Program-made: the position numbers and the translations under genes
Part shown: positions 25,056-33,000 of the stretch, in pieces
Layout: every line of letters starts with the position of its first letter
How positions within the stretch are numbered: position 1 is the stretch's first letter
The notes under the pieces: model-generated
Databases searched by the model: none
Told to the model about the DNA's origin: nothing
Seen by the model: only the letters and a program-made list of their open reading frames with translations
From: Solimonas sp. K1W22B-7
GTDB taxonomy: Bacteria > Pseudomonadota > Gammaproteobacteria > Nevskiales > Nevskiaceae
Direction: 5' to 3'
NCBI RefSeq assembly: GCF_003428335.1
Contig: NZ_CP031704.1
Span: 3,348,001 to 3,412,000 of the forward strand
Length of the DNA stretch: 64,000 bases

Positions 25056-26659
25056 TGGTAGCCCCGGATGTCCCGGAACACCTGCACCAGCGAGGTCTTG
25101 CGGCCGTCGAACACGCGGCCGCCGGTGAGTTCGGCCAGGGCCTTCATTTCGTCGTTGTTCGACTCGCCGAACAGGATCGGGAACACGCGGATACGGGCGG
25201 CATCGCCATACTGGCCGTAGCGCTGCCGGAAGCCGTCGAAGCCCATGCCGCTGGTGTTCTTGCCGTCGGTCATCAACACGATGCTGAAGTAGCGGTCCTG
25301 TTCCCCGGGCAATGCCTTGCCGGCGCGCCGGTAGGCCTCGTCCAGCGCGTCATAGATGGCGGTGCCGCCGTCGGCCTGCAGGCTGCCGACGAACTCGCGG
25401 TAGCGCTGCTTCTCGGCCGCGAACGCTGCGGCGTCGCTGAAGTCCAGGGCGGCGGTGGCGACGATGCGGTCGGAGAAGGCGATCAGGTCCACGCGCTCGC
25501 GCAGCTGCAGGCGCGAAAAGCGGCTGCTCAGGCTGGCGCTGTCGCCGCCCAGGCCCAGCAGGCCGTCGCGCAGCTGCAGGATGCGCCCGTCCTCCTCCAT
25601 GGAACCGCTGACGTCGAGCACGAAGTACGAGTGTCCGGGCCGGCGCAGTTCGTCGAGGTAGGCATCCAGCAGCCCGTCGAGCACGTCCAGCGAGCCGGGG
25701 AACGGCAGTTCCACCAGCAGGCGCTGGCCGAACTCCCCTGCCAGCGGCACGCCCGGCGCCGCCGGACGGCGGTGCGTACGTTCCATGATGCGCTGCTGCA
25801 CCTGCGGCTGACGCAGGAAGGCCACCAGCGCCTCATAGGCCGGCTTGCGCTTCTCGTCGAGCAGCATCAGCGGATAGTCGGAGGTGATGATGCCCTCCTT
25901 CGGATAGACCGGCACCAGCGGCTCGGACAGCCCGCCCTGCTGGTTCATCGACAGGATCACCGACTCGTAGTTGACCATGCCGTCGAGGCCCTGGGCATTC
26001 TTGCGCCAGGCGTCGGCCAGCCAGCCGGAACTGCCGGCGGTGAGCTTCTGGCCGGAGAAGAACTCGCGCAGGCGCGGCGCGTTGATGTCGGCCAGGGTCA
26101 GGCCGTCGGCCTTGCCCGACAGCGCGGCGGCCACCCCGACCACGGCGGAGAAGCCGGAGTTGGAGGCGGTGGGATTGGTCATGGCATAGCTGAAGCGCCC
26201 GGCCTTGACCGCGTCGGCGATCTCGCCCCAGGTGGGGTCCTTGCGGTCCCAGCCCAGCTCGCGCGCCTTGCCGGCCTTCACTCCCAGGATCACCGGCGAC
26301 AGCATGATCTTCTCGCTGGCCTTGATCCGGCCCTGCGTGGCCAGCGACAGGTAGCGGCCGCTGGAGGTCCAGGCGAAGGCATAGGGCGCCGACGCCGCGT
26401 TGAGCTTGTCGACCGCGTCGAGCGTGCCGCCGTACTCGAAGCGGATCGGCGCGCCGGCCGCCTTCTCCATCTCCGGCAGCAGGAATTCCAGGTCCTTGAG
26501 CTCGGAGCCGGCGAGGATGCGCAGGGCGTTGGGATCATCGGCGCGGGCCGACGATCCCGGCTCCGACGCCTCCTCGCCCGAGGGCCGGTTGCCCAGGCCG
26601 CGCGCGATCAGCAAGGCGACGACGACCAGTACGAGAATCCAAATGCCGCGGCCTTTCAT
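25052..26659 (-). CDS. Solute-binding-protein/VWA domain fusion
   Basis: This 535-residue protein begins with a membrane anchor or signal (residues 5-20), followed by a type 2 periplasmic-binding-like domain (about 45-300; NALRILAGSELKDL, SYAMTNPTASNSGFSA) and a C-terminal von Willebrand A domain. The VWA metal site is DVSGSM at 349-354, with a DGGTAIYDAL threonine and a MTDGKNTSG aspartate, so the MIDAS looks complete. A surface-displayed binding domain joined to a metal-dependent adhesion fold suggests assembly or sensing rather than nutrient uptake, since no transporter genes are adjacent. It sits between telA and the XpaC-like gene. Confidence 0.85.
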   Translation of the reverse strand: MKGRGIWILVLVVVALLIARGLGNRPSGEEASEPGSSARADDPNALRILAGSELKDLEFLLPEMEKAAGAPIRFEYGGTLDAVDKLNAASAPYAFAWTSSGRYLSLATQGRIKASEKIMLSPVILGVKAGKARELGWDRKDPTWGEIADAVKAGRFSYAMTNPTASNSGFSAVVGVAAALSGKADGLTLADINAPRLREFFSGQKLTAGSSGWLADAWRKNAQGLDGMVNYESVILSMNQQGGLSEPLVPVYPKEGIITSDYPLMLLDEKRKPAYEALVAFLRQPQVQQRIMERTHRRPAAPGVPLAGEFGQRLLVELPFPGSLDVLDGLLDAYLDELRRPGHSYFVLDVSGSMEEDGRILQLRDGLLGLGGDSASLSSRFSRLQLRERVDLIAFSDRIVATAALDFSDAAAFAAEKQRYREFVGSLQADGGTAIYDALDEAYRRAGKALPGEQDRYFSIVLMTDGKNTSGMGFDGFRQRYGQYGDAARIRVFPILFGESNNDEMKALAELTGGRVFDGRKTSLVQVFRDIRGYQ

Positions 26660-26669
26660 GCGCGCCTCC

Positions 26670-27899
26670 CTACAGACGGATCACGCCGTCATCGACCTTC
26701 TGCAGCCCCGCCTCGGCGACCGCGGAACGGGCCTGCTCGCCGCGGGCGCGGTCGAGGTAGGTCTTGGCCTTCTTGGTTTCGTCGGTCAGCACCTGCACGG
26801 TCTTGGCCATGCCGTCGAGGGCCTTGATCTTGAAGTCCTGCATCATGTCCATGGTGTCGTAGACGTTCTGGAAGGCGCGCTGCAGCTTCTCGATCTCGAT
26901 CGTGCTGCCGGCGGCCTGCTGGTGGATTTCGCTGGCCTGCCGCTTGAGCATCTGCGAGGTCGCCTCGATCAGGTTGCCGGTGGTGGTGTTGAGCGCGGTG
27001 ACCTGGTCCAGCACCAGCTTCTGGTTGGTCAGGGCCTGCGCCACCATCACCGCCGTGCGCAGGGCGGAGATCGTGGTGGTGGTGGCGCGCTGCACGCCCT
27101 TGATCAGCTCGAGGTTGGTCTTGCGGATCATGTCCAGCGCCAGGTAGCCCTGGATGTTGACCGCGGTCTGGGTCAGCAGGTCGGTGACCTTCTGGCGCAC
27201 GTAGAACAGCACGTCCTCCCGCAGGATCTTCGCGCGGGCCGGGTCGCTGCCGTCCAGTTCCAGCGCCTTGGCCTCGAGCTTGCCGTCCAGGCCCTTGAGC
27301 ACGTAGACGTATTGCTCCATGCGCTGCATCAGGTTCCAGAGGTTGATCTTCTCTTCCTCGATCGCGGCGTTGTCGCGCTCCAGTTCGTCGCGGCCGTTGT
27401 GCAGGGCGGTGATGATGCGCTGGATGTTGGACTGCGCCGAGGTGTAGCGGTCGAAGTACTGCGCCAGCTTGTTGCCGAAGGGGATCAGGCCCAGCAGCTT
27501 GCGCGGCTGGAACAGGTCGCCCTGCTTGCTGGGGTCCAGGTCCTCCACCAGGCGCCGCAGGTCCAGCAGCGAGCGCGACACGCCGGAGGCCTCGGACAGA
27601 CCGCCGGATTCCATTGCCTTGACCGGGCGGTCGAGCATGCGGTTGCTGACCGAGGCGGCCTGCGCCACCTCGGCGTCGCCGGCGCCATGCACGGCCTTGA
27701 CGCGTTTCTGGAATTCCTCGCCCTGCGGATCGAGACGGGTCACCGCATCGATGAAAGTGGAGATTTCGCCGTCGAGCTTGCCCAGCACATCGGGCGCCAG
27801 CTTGACCATCTGGTCGGCGCGCGCGGGCTCCACCGCCTGCACCGGTTGCGGCGGCGTCAGCACAAGGGTGTCGGTGGCTTCGGCGGTTGCGGTACTCAT
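26670..27899 (-). CDS. telA: TelA-family protein (toxic anion resistance)
   Basis: This 409-residue, soluble, mostly helical protein matches TelA/YaaN. Typical segments are LLGLIPFGNKLAQYFDRYTSAQSNI, LERDNAAIEEEKINLWNLM, and the C-terminal ALTNQKLVLDQVTALNTTTGNLI. Homologues are named for tellurite resistance but more generally accompany envelope-stress and Ter-type systems; the molecular action is not known. The ATG at 27899 has GGAG upstream. It lies between two genes with periplasmic binding-type domains, with an 11-base gap to the SBP-VWA gene. Confidence 0.9.
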   Translation of the reverse strand: MSTATAEATDTLVLTPPQPVQAVEPARADQMVKLAPDVLGKLDGEISTFIDAVTRLDPQGEEFQKRVKAVHGAGDAEVAQAASVSNRMLDRPVKAMESGGLSEASGVSRSLLDLRRLVEDLDPSKQGDLFQPRKLLGLIPFGNKLAQYFDRYTSAQSNIQRIITALHNGRDELERDNAAIEEEKINLWNLMQRMEQYVYVLKGLDGKLEAKALELDGSDPARAKILREDVLFYVRQKVTDLLTQTAVNIQGYLALDMIRKTNLELIKGVQRATTTTISALRTAVMVAQALTNQKLVLDQVTALNTTTGNLIEATSQMLKRQASEIHQQAAGSTIEIEKLQRAFQNVYDTMDMMQDFKIKALDGMAKTVQVLTDETKKAKTYLDRARGEQARSAVAEAGLQKVDDGVIRL

Positions 27900-27939
27900 G
27901 GAGATTCTCCGTAAGGGGTCCGGCGAGCTTGGCCGGGGA

Positions 27940-29073
27940 TCATTGCTTGAGCGTTTCAACCGCGCCGATCAGGCTTTCCACGATCTCGAAGCGCGGCGGA
28001 TTGATGGTGTCGACCAGTTGCTCCGGCGCCTGCACCTGGCGCGCCTTCCAGACCTCGGTCTGGGCCTGCGGCTGGCGCGTGCGCCAGCCGTACTCGGCAG
28101 CGAGCTTCTGCAGCTCGGGGTCGGTCTCCAGCAGCGCACCGAGGCGCTCGCCCTGCGCCGACAGCGGGATGAAGACCTGCTTGGTGTAGACCGTGGGCCG
28201 CGGGTACAGCAGCACCATCTGGTCGGCGTTGACCAGCGGCGTCTGCTTGATGCGGTCCTCGATGAAGTTGGCCTCGTAGATCATCACCATGGGGGCCTTG
28301 CCCATGCCGATGGTCTTGTAGTCGTCATAGGGACCGAGGCTGGTGTTGTCCTGGAAGCCCTGCCGCCAGAACAGCGGCGCCACCTTCGGCGCCACCGCCT
28401 GCACCTCGGCCTCGGTCTGCACCACGGCCTCGTCGTTGAACAGGTAGCTGGCCAGCGACAAATACATGGCCGCGGAGTTGGACTTGCGCACGTCGGTGCT
28501 GGAGATCAGCACGCTGCGCGAGACCGGGTAGGCCTGGGAATCCTTGAGGTCCTTCCAGCGCCTGGCCTGGGCGCTGAGTTCGAGCAGGCCCTTCATGTCG
28601 ACGATGTAGTAGTGGCCGCCCTCTTCGCGGGCGAGGCCATTGGCTTCCAGGATCTTCGCGATCGGCCGCCAGGAGGCGATCACCATCACCGTATAGAACG
28701 GCGTGTAGCTCTGCCGCTTGCCGCTGATCTCCTGGATCTTGACCGCCGCCGGCTCGCCGGCGGGAAAGGCGAAGTCGTAGCTCTTCAGGTCCGGCAGCGC
28801 GGCGATTTCACGCGAGCCATGTTTCTCCACGGTCAGCTGCAGGCCGTGGCGCGCCAGTGCCTGCTGCACGCGGGTGTCGCTGAAAAACGGCAGCTTTTCG
28901 GAGCCGATGGCGCCCCGGACCTGGGCCAGCCGCTCGGCCTGCGGCGCCGGCAGGGCCTCCGCATGCTTGTCCCGATAGGACCAGTAGATGCCCCCGGCCA
29001 CCGCGGCGGCCAGCACCACCAGCATCACCGGACCGAGGATGTTCCGCTTGCCGCCTGCTTGAACCGCGCTCAC
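27940..29073 (-). CDS. Membrane-anchored solute-binding-like protein, first gene of the TelA cluster
   Basis: This 377-residue protein has one N-terminal membrane helix (about residues 14-30) and a periplasmic domain with SYDFAFPAGEPAAVKIQ and SNSAAMYLSLASYLF. The order of these segments parallels the binding domain of the SBP-VWA protein (YAFAWTSSG, ASNSGFSAVVGVAAAL), so the two are probably distant relatives. No VWA domain is present. It starts at GTG after AAAGGGTG. It is the promoter-proximal gene of the cluster and is preceded by a 108-base gap after the TetR gene. Confidence 0.7.
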   Translation of the reverse strand: MSAVQAGGKRNILGPVMLVVLAAAVAGGIYWSYRDKHAEALPAPQAERLAQVRGAIGSEKLPFFSDTRVQQALARHGLQLTVEKHGSREIAALPDLKSYDFAFPAGEPAAVKIQEISGKRQSYTPFYTVMVIASWRPIAKILEANGLAREEGGHYYIVDMKGLLELSAQARRWKDLKDSQAYPVSRSVLISSTDVRKSNSAAMYLSLASYLFNDEAVVQTEAEVQAVAPKVAPLFWRQGFQDNTSLGPYDDYKTIGMGKAPMVMIYEANFIEDRIKQTPLVNADQMVLLYPRPTVYTKQVFIPLSAQGERLGALLETDPELQKLAAEYGWRTRQPQAQTEVWKARQVQAPEQLVDTINPPRFEIVESLIGAVETLKQ

Positions 29074-29181
29074 CTGTCACCCTTTCTGGTTTGCCACAGT
29101 GTTCACGCTGCCGTGTGAAAGTTTCGTTACAGACGCAGCTCCGGCAGCGGAAAACCGGCAGCGCGTCGCATTCTGGAGTAT

Positions 29182-29823
29182 TCAGGCCCTGTCCGCTGGC
29201 TCCCGCAGCACCAGGCCCAGCGCCGCCTGCAGCAGCTGCGCGCGCGGCCGCCAGGGGTATTCCGGGATCGTGACCAGGGAGTGACAGAGGCCCAGCAGCG
29301 AGCAGACCAAGGCCTCGCCCAGCAGTTGCGGGTCCCCGGGACGCGCGGCACCGCTGTCCTGCGCCGCCTGCACCAGCTCGCGGAACAGGCCGAAGCGCTC
29401 GACGATCGGCGAGGCATCGACATAGAGCTGCTCGCCGGCCGCGGCCTGGTCCTGGTTGAGGTAGACCATGCGGTAGCGCTCGGGATGCTCGCACCAGTAG
29501 TTCACGTAGGCCGCGCAGGCGTCGCGCAGGCGCTGCTCCGGCGTGGGCAGCGCCAGGGCCGCCTCGACGCGGGCGAACAGTTCGGCAAAGAAGTCTTCCC
29601 AGATGTGGCGCAGCAGGTCGTTCTTGCTGCGGAAGTAGCCGTAGAGGCTCATCGTGCTGCAGCCGGCCTGCTGGGCGATGCGGCGCATGCTGACCGCCTC
29701 GAAGCCCTCCAGCGCGAACAGGCCGCGCGCGGCGTCCACCACCCGCTCGCGCACCGCCTGCTCCTGGCCGGCGCTGCGGCGCGGTCGCCCGCGTCCCCTA
29801 CCCCCCTTTTCGCCGCCTTCCAT
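29182..29823 (-). CDS. TetR-family transcriptional regulator
   Basis: This 213-residue protein has an N-terminal Arg/Gly-rich tail and then the TetR helix-turn-helix domain: AARGLFALEGFEAVSMRRIA, QAGCSTMSLYGYFRSKNDLL. The C-terminal ligand domain includes YVNYWCEHPERYRMVYLNQD. It is divergent from the flavin amine oxidase gene across 250 bases and is the likely regulator of that gene or of itself. It is also upstream of the TelA cluster on the same strand, so read-through or control of that cluster cannot be excluded. Confidence 0.9.
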   Translation of the reverse strand: MEGGEKGGRGRGRPRRSAGQEQAVRERVVDAARGLFALEGFEAVSMRRIAQQAGCSTMSLYGYFRSKNDLLRHIWEDFFAELFARVEAALALPTPEQRLRDACAAYVNYWCEHPERYRMVYLNQDQAAAGEQLYVDASPIVERFGLFRELVQAAQDSGAARPGDPQLLGEALVCSLLGLCHSLVTIPEYPWRPRAQLLQAALGLVLREPADRA

Positions 29824-29856
29824 GATTGACGCGCCGCCTGCCTTGGCCTATTTTTC

Positions 29857-29866
29857 GTACACGTAC
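29857..29866. promoter_or_regulatory. Possible TetR operator
   Basis: GTAC-AC-GTAC lies in an AT-rich patch 33 bases upstream of the tetR start codon, in the region divergent to the amine oxidase. Position and symmetry suggest an operator; there is no direct evidence. A short plus-strand open frame at 29826-30059 in the same gap looks spurious. Confidence 0.3.
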
Positions 29867-30073
29867 AATAAATTCAGGACCGGGGATGAGCAAGCGGATT
29901 TTCGCGCGGGGCGCGGGGCTGGCGGCGCACGCCTGCGCGTGGTGGCGCTGCAGTACAAGCAGGAGATCCGCCACCGGCGCGCAGCTGTCGCCCGGCAGCG
30001 GCGACGCGCTGGAAAACGACGCTCTCGAAACCGCGGTGCGGGCCGACCTCACGCGCTGATCCCAAGGATTTCC

Positions 30074-31579
30074 ATGGACGACCTCAAGGACCTCAAGCGC
30101 CGCCGCCTGCTCACCGGCGCCGCCGCGCTCGGCGCCAGCACGCTGATCCCCGGCTGCGGCGACAGCAGCCCCATCGGCAGCGCGCAGGCCGCGCCGGGCG
30201 GCGGTGCCAGCGGCAGCTACCAGGCCGACGTCGCCATCGTCGGTGCCGGGCTCGCGGGACTTGCCGCCGCACGCAAGCTGGTGGCAGCGGGCAAGAAGGT
30301 GCTGGTGATCGAGGCCCGCGACCGTGTCGGCGGCCGCACGCTCAACCACGCCGTCACCGCGCCGGGCGCGCAGCCGGGCACGGTGGTGGAGATCGGCGGG
30401 CAATGGGTGGGGCCGACGCAGGACCGCGTGCTGGCGATGATCGAGGAACTGGGCCTGTCCACCTTCAAGACCTTCAACAGCGGCAAGCTGGTGGACTTCC
30501 GCGACAACCGCCGCGCCGAGTACGCCGGCCGCATCCCGCCCGGCGCCTTCCTTGGCGCGCTGGAAGCGCAGCTGGCCATCACCCGGCTCAACGGCATGGC
30601 GGCCGACGTGCCGCTGGACAAGCCCTGGACCGCGGCCAGCGCCGTGGAGTGGGACAGCCAGACCTTCCAGAGCTGGATCGATGCCAACCTCTACAGCGAC
30701 AACGGCAAGGCGCTGCTGCAGCTCGCCATCGAATCCGTGTTCTCGGCGCAGCCGCGCGATCTTTCATTGCTGGGCGTGCTGTTCTACATCCACTCCGCCG
30801 GCAGCCTGGAGAACCTGATCAGCACCGAGGGCGGCGCGCAGGACTCGCGCATCGTCGGCGGCTCGCAGCGCATCGCGCTCTCGATGGCACAGGCGCTGGG
30901 CAGCAGCCGCATCCTGCTGAACGCGCCGGTGCTGCGCATCGAGCATGACGACAAGGGCGTGACGCTGCGCGGCGACGGCTTCCAGGTGAAGGCCGCGCGC
31001 GTCATCGTCGCGATCCCGCCGACGCTGGCCGGGCGCATCCGCTACGCACCGGCACTGGACGGCCTGCGCGACCAGCTGACGCAGCGCGTGCCGATGGGCA
31101 CGGTGATCAAGGTGCAGTGCGTCTACCCCAGGCCCTTCTGGCGCGACGCGGGCCTCAACGGCCAGGCCACCAGCGACACCGGCCCGGTGAAGCTGACCTT
31201 CGACAACTCGCCGCCCGATGGCCACATCGGCGTGATGATGGGCTTCATCGAAGGCTCCGACGGCCGCGCCGCGATCCGGCAGACGAAGGAACAGCGCCGA
31301 CAGGGCACCATCGACAGCTTCGTGCGCTACTACGGCGAGCAGGCGCGCAATCCGCTGGAGTACATCGAGCAGAACTGGGCCTCCGAGGAATGGACACGCG
31401 GCTGCTACGCCGGCTACTTCCCGCCCGGCGTGTGGCTGGACTACGGCGAGGCGTTGCGCGCACCGATCGGTCGCCTGCACTGGGCCGGCACCGAGACGGC
31501 GGAGGTCTGGAACGGGTACTTCGACGGGGCGATCCGGTCGGGCGAGCGGGCTGCGGCGGAGGTCAGCGCGGCGGCCTGA
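30074..31579 (+). CDS. Flavin-containing amine oxidase (monoamine oxidase-like), Tat-exported
   Basis: This 501-residue protein starts with a twin-arginine signal (KRRRLLTGAAALGASTLIPG). An FAD-binding Rossmann motif follows (DVAIVGAGLAGLAAARKL, then VIEARDRVGGR). The C-terminal FAD segment is LHWAGTETAEVWNGYFDGAI. This is the monoamine-oxidase fold, which oxidises amines to aldehydes and hydrogen peroxide, probably in the periplasm here. The ATG has AAGGAT upstream. The divergent TetR gene is the probable regulator. Confidence 0.88.
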   Translation: MDDLKDLKRRRLLTGAAALGASTLIPGCGDSSPIGSAQAAPGGGASGSYQADVAIVGAGLAGLAAARKLVAAGKKVLVIEARDRVGGRTLNHAVTAPGAQPGTVVEIGGQWVGPTQDRVLAMIEELGLSTFKTFNSGKLVDFRDNRRAEYAGRIPPGAFLGALEAQLAITRLNGMAADVPLDKPWTAASAVEWDSQTFQSWIDANLYSDNGKALLQLAIESVFSAQPRDLSLLGVLFYIHSAGSLENLISTEGGAQDSRIVGGSQRIALSMAQALGSSRILLNAPVLRIEHDDKGVTLRGDGFQVKAARVIVAIPPTLAGRIRYAPALDGLRDQLTQRVPMGTVIKVQCVYPRPFWRDAGLNGQATSDTGPVKLTFDNSPPDGHIGVMMGFIEGSDGRAAIRQTKEQRRQGTIDSFVRYYGEQARNPLEYIEQNWASEEWTRGCYAGYFPPGVWLDYGEALRAPIGRLHWAGTETAEVWNGYFDGAIRSGERAAAEVSAAA

Positions 31580-31615
31580 ACCCGGCGGGGCGGGACGGTC
31601 GAAACGGTATGCTTG

Positions 31616-31797
31616 GCACCGCGTGGGCAAAAGAGAAGATTTTCGCCCGCCCTACGAAAACTAGCGGAAGCGTTGGGCGAATAGTTTCCTGGCCTGCGCC
31701 GCGCGGGCAAACTTGAAGACGTTTGCCCGCCCTTACGGGGCTTTGCATGGCTTTTTGTAGGGTGGGCAAAGGTCTTTTCCTTTGCCCACGCGGGCGA
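31616..31797. repeat. REP-like hairpins family B, left flank of the transposase
   Basis: Three related hairpins lie in the 230-base gap after the amine oxidase. 31616-31660 has GCGTGGGCAAAA paired to TTTTCGCCC. 31703-31730 has GCGGGCAAAC paired to GTTTGCCCGC. 31756-31797 has GTGGGCAAAGG paired to CCTTTGCCCAC with a six-base loop and the flank TGTAGG. The last one adjoins the transposase 3' end. Confidence 0.85.
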
Positions 31798-31809
31798 CCC
31801 ATCAAGCGA

Positions 31810-32340
31810 TCAAGGCGGCTCCCCAAACCCGCTCTCCTCGCCCGCGTCTCCCGCCCAATCGGCCGGAAACAATCCCGCTTTTACATCCCGTTGGAAACTT
31901 GAATACGACCAATCCGCCACACGCCTCACCAGACCATGCTTCACCGGATTGTAGTACGTGTACTCGGCATGCCGCCGCAAATCTTCTTCATCGCGAATCT
32001 GGTGCTCCCAGAAGCGCCTCTGCCAGATGCCTTTGTCTCGATGGACCAGCTTGCTGAGGCTGCGCGTTCCGGGTTCCAGGTGACGTGAAAAACCACTCTT
32101 GATCTGCGACCAGCGCTGCGAGAAGTCTGCGTCTCCTTCCGGCAGCTGCCAGATGGCATGAACATGGTCCGGCAGGATGCAGATGGCGATGGTTTCGAAT
32201 GGTAGGCGCTGACCGACCTTTCGATAGACCTCGCGGAGTTTTTCGATATTGTCAGTCAATGCGGAACTGCGGCGATCTGCCAAGGCCACCGTGAAAAAGT
32301 AGCTGGCACCTGCGGCATGGCTGCGACGATAGCGGGACAT
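31810..32340 (-). CDS. REP-associated tyrosine transposase (RAYT, Y1 HUH family)
   Basis: This 176-residue transposase of the Y1_Tnp family has the metal-binding HUH motif LPDHVHAIW (His59 and His61) and the catalytic tyrosine in EYTYYNPVKHGLV (Tyr127), corresponding to the Y-I-H-x-N-P-V-K motif. Such proteins recognise and cut single-stranded REP hairpins and are thought to spread them. Family B REP hairpins flank the gene in opposite orientation on both sides, so this is a complete REPtron. The ATG at 32340 lies 19 bases from the right-hand hairpin. Confidence 0.93.
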   Translation of the reverse strand: MSRYRRSHAAGASYFFTVALADRRSSALTDNIEKLREVYRKVGQRLPFETIAICILPDHVHAIWQLPEGDADFSQRWSQIKSGFSRHLEPGTRSLSKLVHRDKGIWQRRFWEHQIRDEEDLRRHAEYTYYNPVKHGLVRRVADWSYSSFQRDVKAGLFPADWAGDAGEESGFGEPP

Positions 32341-32358
32341 GGCGCATTCTGTCCCGTG

Positions 32359-32393
32359 ACGCGTGGGCAAAGCTATGCTTTGCCCACCCTACA
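32359..32393. repeat. REP-like hairpin family B, right flank of the transposase
   Basis: GTGGGCAAAGC-TAT-GCTTTGCCCAC is a perfect 11-base-pair hairpin followed by CCTACA. It is inverted relative to the hairpin at 31756-31797 (TGTAGG-GTGGGC), as expected for the two ends of a RAYT module. Confidence 0.88.
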
Positions 32394-32563
32394 GATTCAA
32401 TGAAGTCGCTATCACATCCAAAAAGAACCCGTCAAACAGTTTGTGAGCGGTCTATTCACTACAGCTCAGCAACATTTTGCGTCGATACCCTAAATATCGA
32501 TAACTTGATTCGGCGTACAGAATCGATCGTATGGTATCGGCGCACTCACATGGGAGCACGAAG
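32394..32563. promoter_or_regulatory. AT-rich upstream region of the orphan gene
   Basis: This stretch is visibly richer in A/T than its surroundings. It contains TCGATA-N7-TATCGA (32482-32500) and a GATTC/GAATC pair at about 32507-32524. It likely holds the promoter of the orphan gene at 32564, but no -35/-10 pair is clear. Confidence 0.35.
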
Positions 32564-32953
32564 ATGAAGCAAGCAGTTATTCAGACGCTTGAACGTATCA
32601 ACAAAGTCAGAGTACTCCCCACCGGCCGTCTGTTCGTGGCTGGCGAGGCTACAGTCAACATTCGCACCGCGACACAGAAATCCGGTTTCAAGTATTGGTT
32701 CGACGTGACACCGTCGTTCTACAGCTCCGTAAATTTCTTCCTGTTCGCATGTGGCGACGTATCGACGGTCTATGTTTTCCCTACAACCAAGCTTCAACTC
32801 CTCTTGGAGGGTGCAAGCTTAGGCGGAGCTAAACAGGTGCCGAACTTCACCATCTTCGCCGACACCGATGAACTGGAAGCCGCGGGCTCTGGCGGACACC
32901 GCAAGTCCATTGCAGAACACCTAAATGCCTATGCGCTCATGACACAGGCTTAA
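32564..32953 (+). CDS. Orphan hypothetical protein, low GC
   Basis: This 129-residue protein begins MKQAVIQTLERINKVRVL from an ATG preceded by GGGAG; an in-frame ATG at 32531 is also possible. No signal peptide, membrane helix or known motif is seen. The middle has alternating hydrophobic strands (KYWFDVTPSFYSSVNFFLFA, VSTVYVFPTT) and the end is helical with charged residues. I do not recognise a family. Codon use and base composition differ from the neighbours, and REP hairpins sit on both sides, suggesting horizontal acquisition or cargo moved together with the RAYT region. Confidence 0.6.
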   Translation: MKQAVIQTLERINKVRVLPTGRLFVAGEATVNIRTATQKSGFKYWFDVTPSFYSSVNFFLFACGDVSTVYVFPTTKLQLLLEGASLGGAKQVPNFTIFADTDELEAAGSGGHRKSIAEHLNAYALMTQA

Positions 32954-32964
32954 CGGACCCTACG

Positions 32965-32997
32965 GCATGTGAGGCAAGCGCAGCTTGCCCACGCGTG
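32965..32997. repeat. REP-like hairpin family B, distal copy
   Basis: GGCAAGC-GCA-GCTTGCC (32973-32989) followed by CACGCGTGG is a diverged member of the hairpin family around the transposase. It lies between the convergent ends of the orphan gene and the DUF1501 gene. Confidence 0.65.
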
Positions 32998-33000
32998 GCT

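Noticed and set aside
29826-30059. Small plus-strand frame between tetR and the amine oxidase
   Set aside because: It is Arg-rich, without a Shine-Dalgarno sequence or motif, and overlaps the probable operator and promoter.
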